Source: an uncultured Clostridia bacterium (GTDB lineage: Bacteria; Bacillota; Clostridia; Christensenellales; Aristaeellaceae). Taken from it: 7,029 bases of DNA. A model generated the notes under the pieces. The model made no database searches, was not told the origin of the DNA, and saw nothing but the letters and a program-made list of their open reading frames with translations. The stretch spans positions 1 to 7,029 of the forward strand of contig CAKUCE010000161.1 of the NCBI GenBank assembly GCA_934643535.1. Direction: 5' to 3'. Position numbers and translations under genes: made by a program. Positions 6,579-7,029 of this stretch are shown piece by piece. Within the stretch, counting starts at the first letter, position 1. Each line of letters begins with the position of its first letter.

Positions 6579-7029
6579 AAGACGACAGGGTTTTGACCTG
6601 AAAACTGACGCCCCATACGTAGTAGGTCACAATCAGTTCCCGCACGGGATGCGTGTCCTTCGGGGCCAGAATGGCCGCGTTGAAAACGCCGTCGCTTTTG
6701 GGGCTCAGGGAATACACCTGCTGATCCCGGAGCTGCAGAATATCCGTGGGCTGGGGCACCACCTGAATTTCGATCATGTCGATGGGCACCAGACAGCCGT
6801 TGTGGACGTTGACGGAGAACTGCAGGTAGACGTAGTCGGACGCATCTTTCCACTGGGTGGGCTTCTGATAAAGCGTGCCGATGAACGTATCCTCCTCCAC
6901 GTTTTTTTTCAACGTGGCGAAGTAGCCCTCCTGCTCAGAGGCGGGCACGCCCCCCGATGAAACGACCTGAGCCGTCACTTCCGCGGTCATGAACAGGTAG
7001 GCCATCATCAGCACCATCACCAGCAACAG
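6577..7029 (-). CDS. unrecognised membrane-anchored protein, N-terminus outside window
   Basis: I do not recognise the family. The frame is open from the window edge to a TAA at 6579-6577, giving 150 residues. The first 18 or so (LLLVMVLMMAYLFMTAEV) form a hydrophobic segment with no preceding basic residues, so the true start and positive N-terminus probably lie outside the window. A start at one of the internal TTG, GTG or ATG codons is possible but less natural. The rest looks like an exported soluble domain rich in predicted beta strands: YVYLQFSVNVHN (about 84-95), then PIDMIEIQVVPQP, then ELIVTYYVWGVSFQVKTL at the end. The alternating hydrophobic pattern and an N-G/P-I turn are like small immunoglobulin-type extracellular domains (weak inference). 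One Cys sits in HNGCLVP. There is no LPXTG-like motif or C-terminal membrane anchor, so it is not an obvious sortase substrate. It converges on the sortase gene across the shared terminator. Confidence 0.72.
   Translation of the reverse strand: MLLVMVLMMAYLFMTAEVTAQVVSSGGVPASEQEGYFATLKKNVEEDTFIGTLYQKPTQWKDASDYVYLQFSVNVHNGCLVPIDMIEIQVVPQPTDILQLRDQQVYSLSPKSDGVFNAAILAPKDTHPVRELIVTYYVWGVSFQVKTLSS

Noticed and set aside
1..7029. CRISPR array, insertion sequence, prophage or defence system
   Set aside because: No repeat-spacer pattern, terminal inverted repeats, transposase, integrase or defence-gene motifs are seen; all but one gene belong to known core or surface families.

Overview
The window looks like chromosomal core sequence from a GC-rich (by eye roughly 60% GC) low-GC-phylum relative, that is, a Firmicutes/Clostridia genome. 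An Oscillospiraceae-type gut anaerobe would fit, but that is an inference. The reasons are a short Gram-positive-type primary sigma factor, the gene order dgt-dnaG-rpoD-trmK-Nif3, AAAGGAG-type ribosome binding sites, and a class B sortase, which belongs to Gram-positive cell walls.

Left block, minus strand, positions 5254 down to 1: five genes run in one direction. They are a dGTP triphosphohydrolase-like HD protein (dgt), DNA primase (dnaG), the primary sigma factor (rpoD/sigA), tRNA(A22) N1-methyltransferase (trmK) and a Nif3-like dinuclear-metal protein cut by the window edge. This is the Clostridia/Bacilli version of the macromolecular synthesis operon, joining dNTP pool control, replication priming, transcription initiation and tRNA modification. 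Gaps are 129 nt (dgt-dnaG), 63-64 nt (dnaG-rpoD), 1 nt (rpoD-trmK) and 30 nt (trmK-Nif3). No convincing terminator interrupts them.

Centre, 5255-5444: a 190-bp AT-rich divergent intergenic region separates dgt from a plus-strand sortase gene. It holds a readable sigma-70-type promoter for the sortase and a perfect 17-bp palindrome on the dgt side.

Right block: a membrane-anchored class B sortase (5445-6494, plus strand) faces a partial, unrecognised membrane-anchored protein gene (6577 to the window end, minus strand). A strong bidirectional intrinsic terminator lies between them.

I found no mobile element, CRISPR array, RNA gene or clear sign of a new system. The notable points are annotation-level: a TTG start for rpoD, possible translational coupling of trmK to rpoD, the operator-like palindrome, a lone sortase with no visible substrate, and the unassigned terminal protein.
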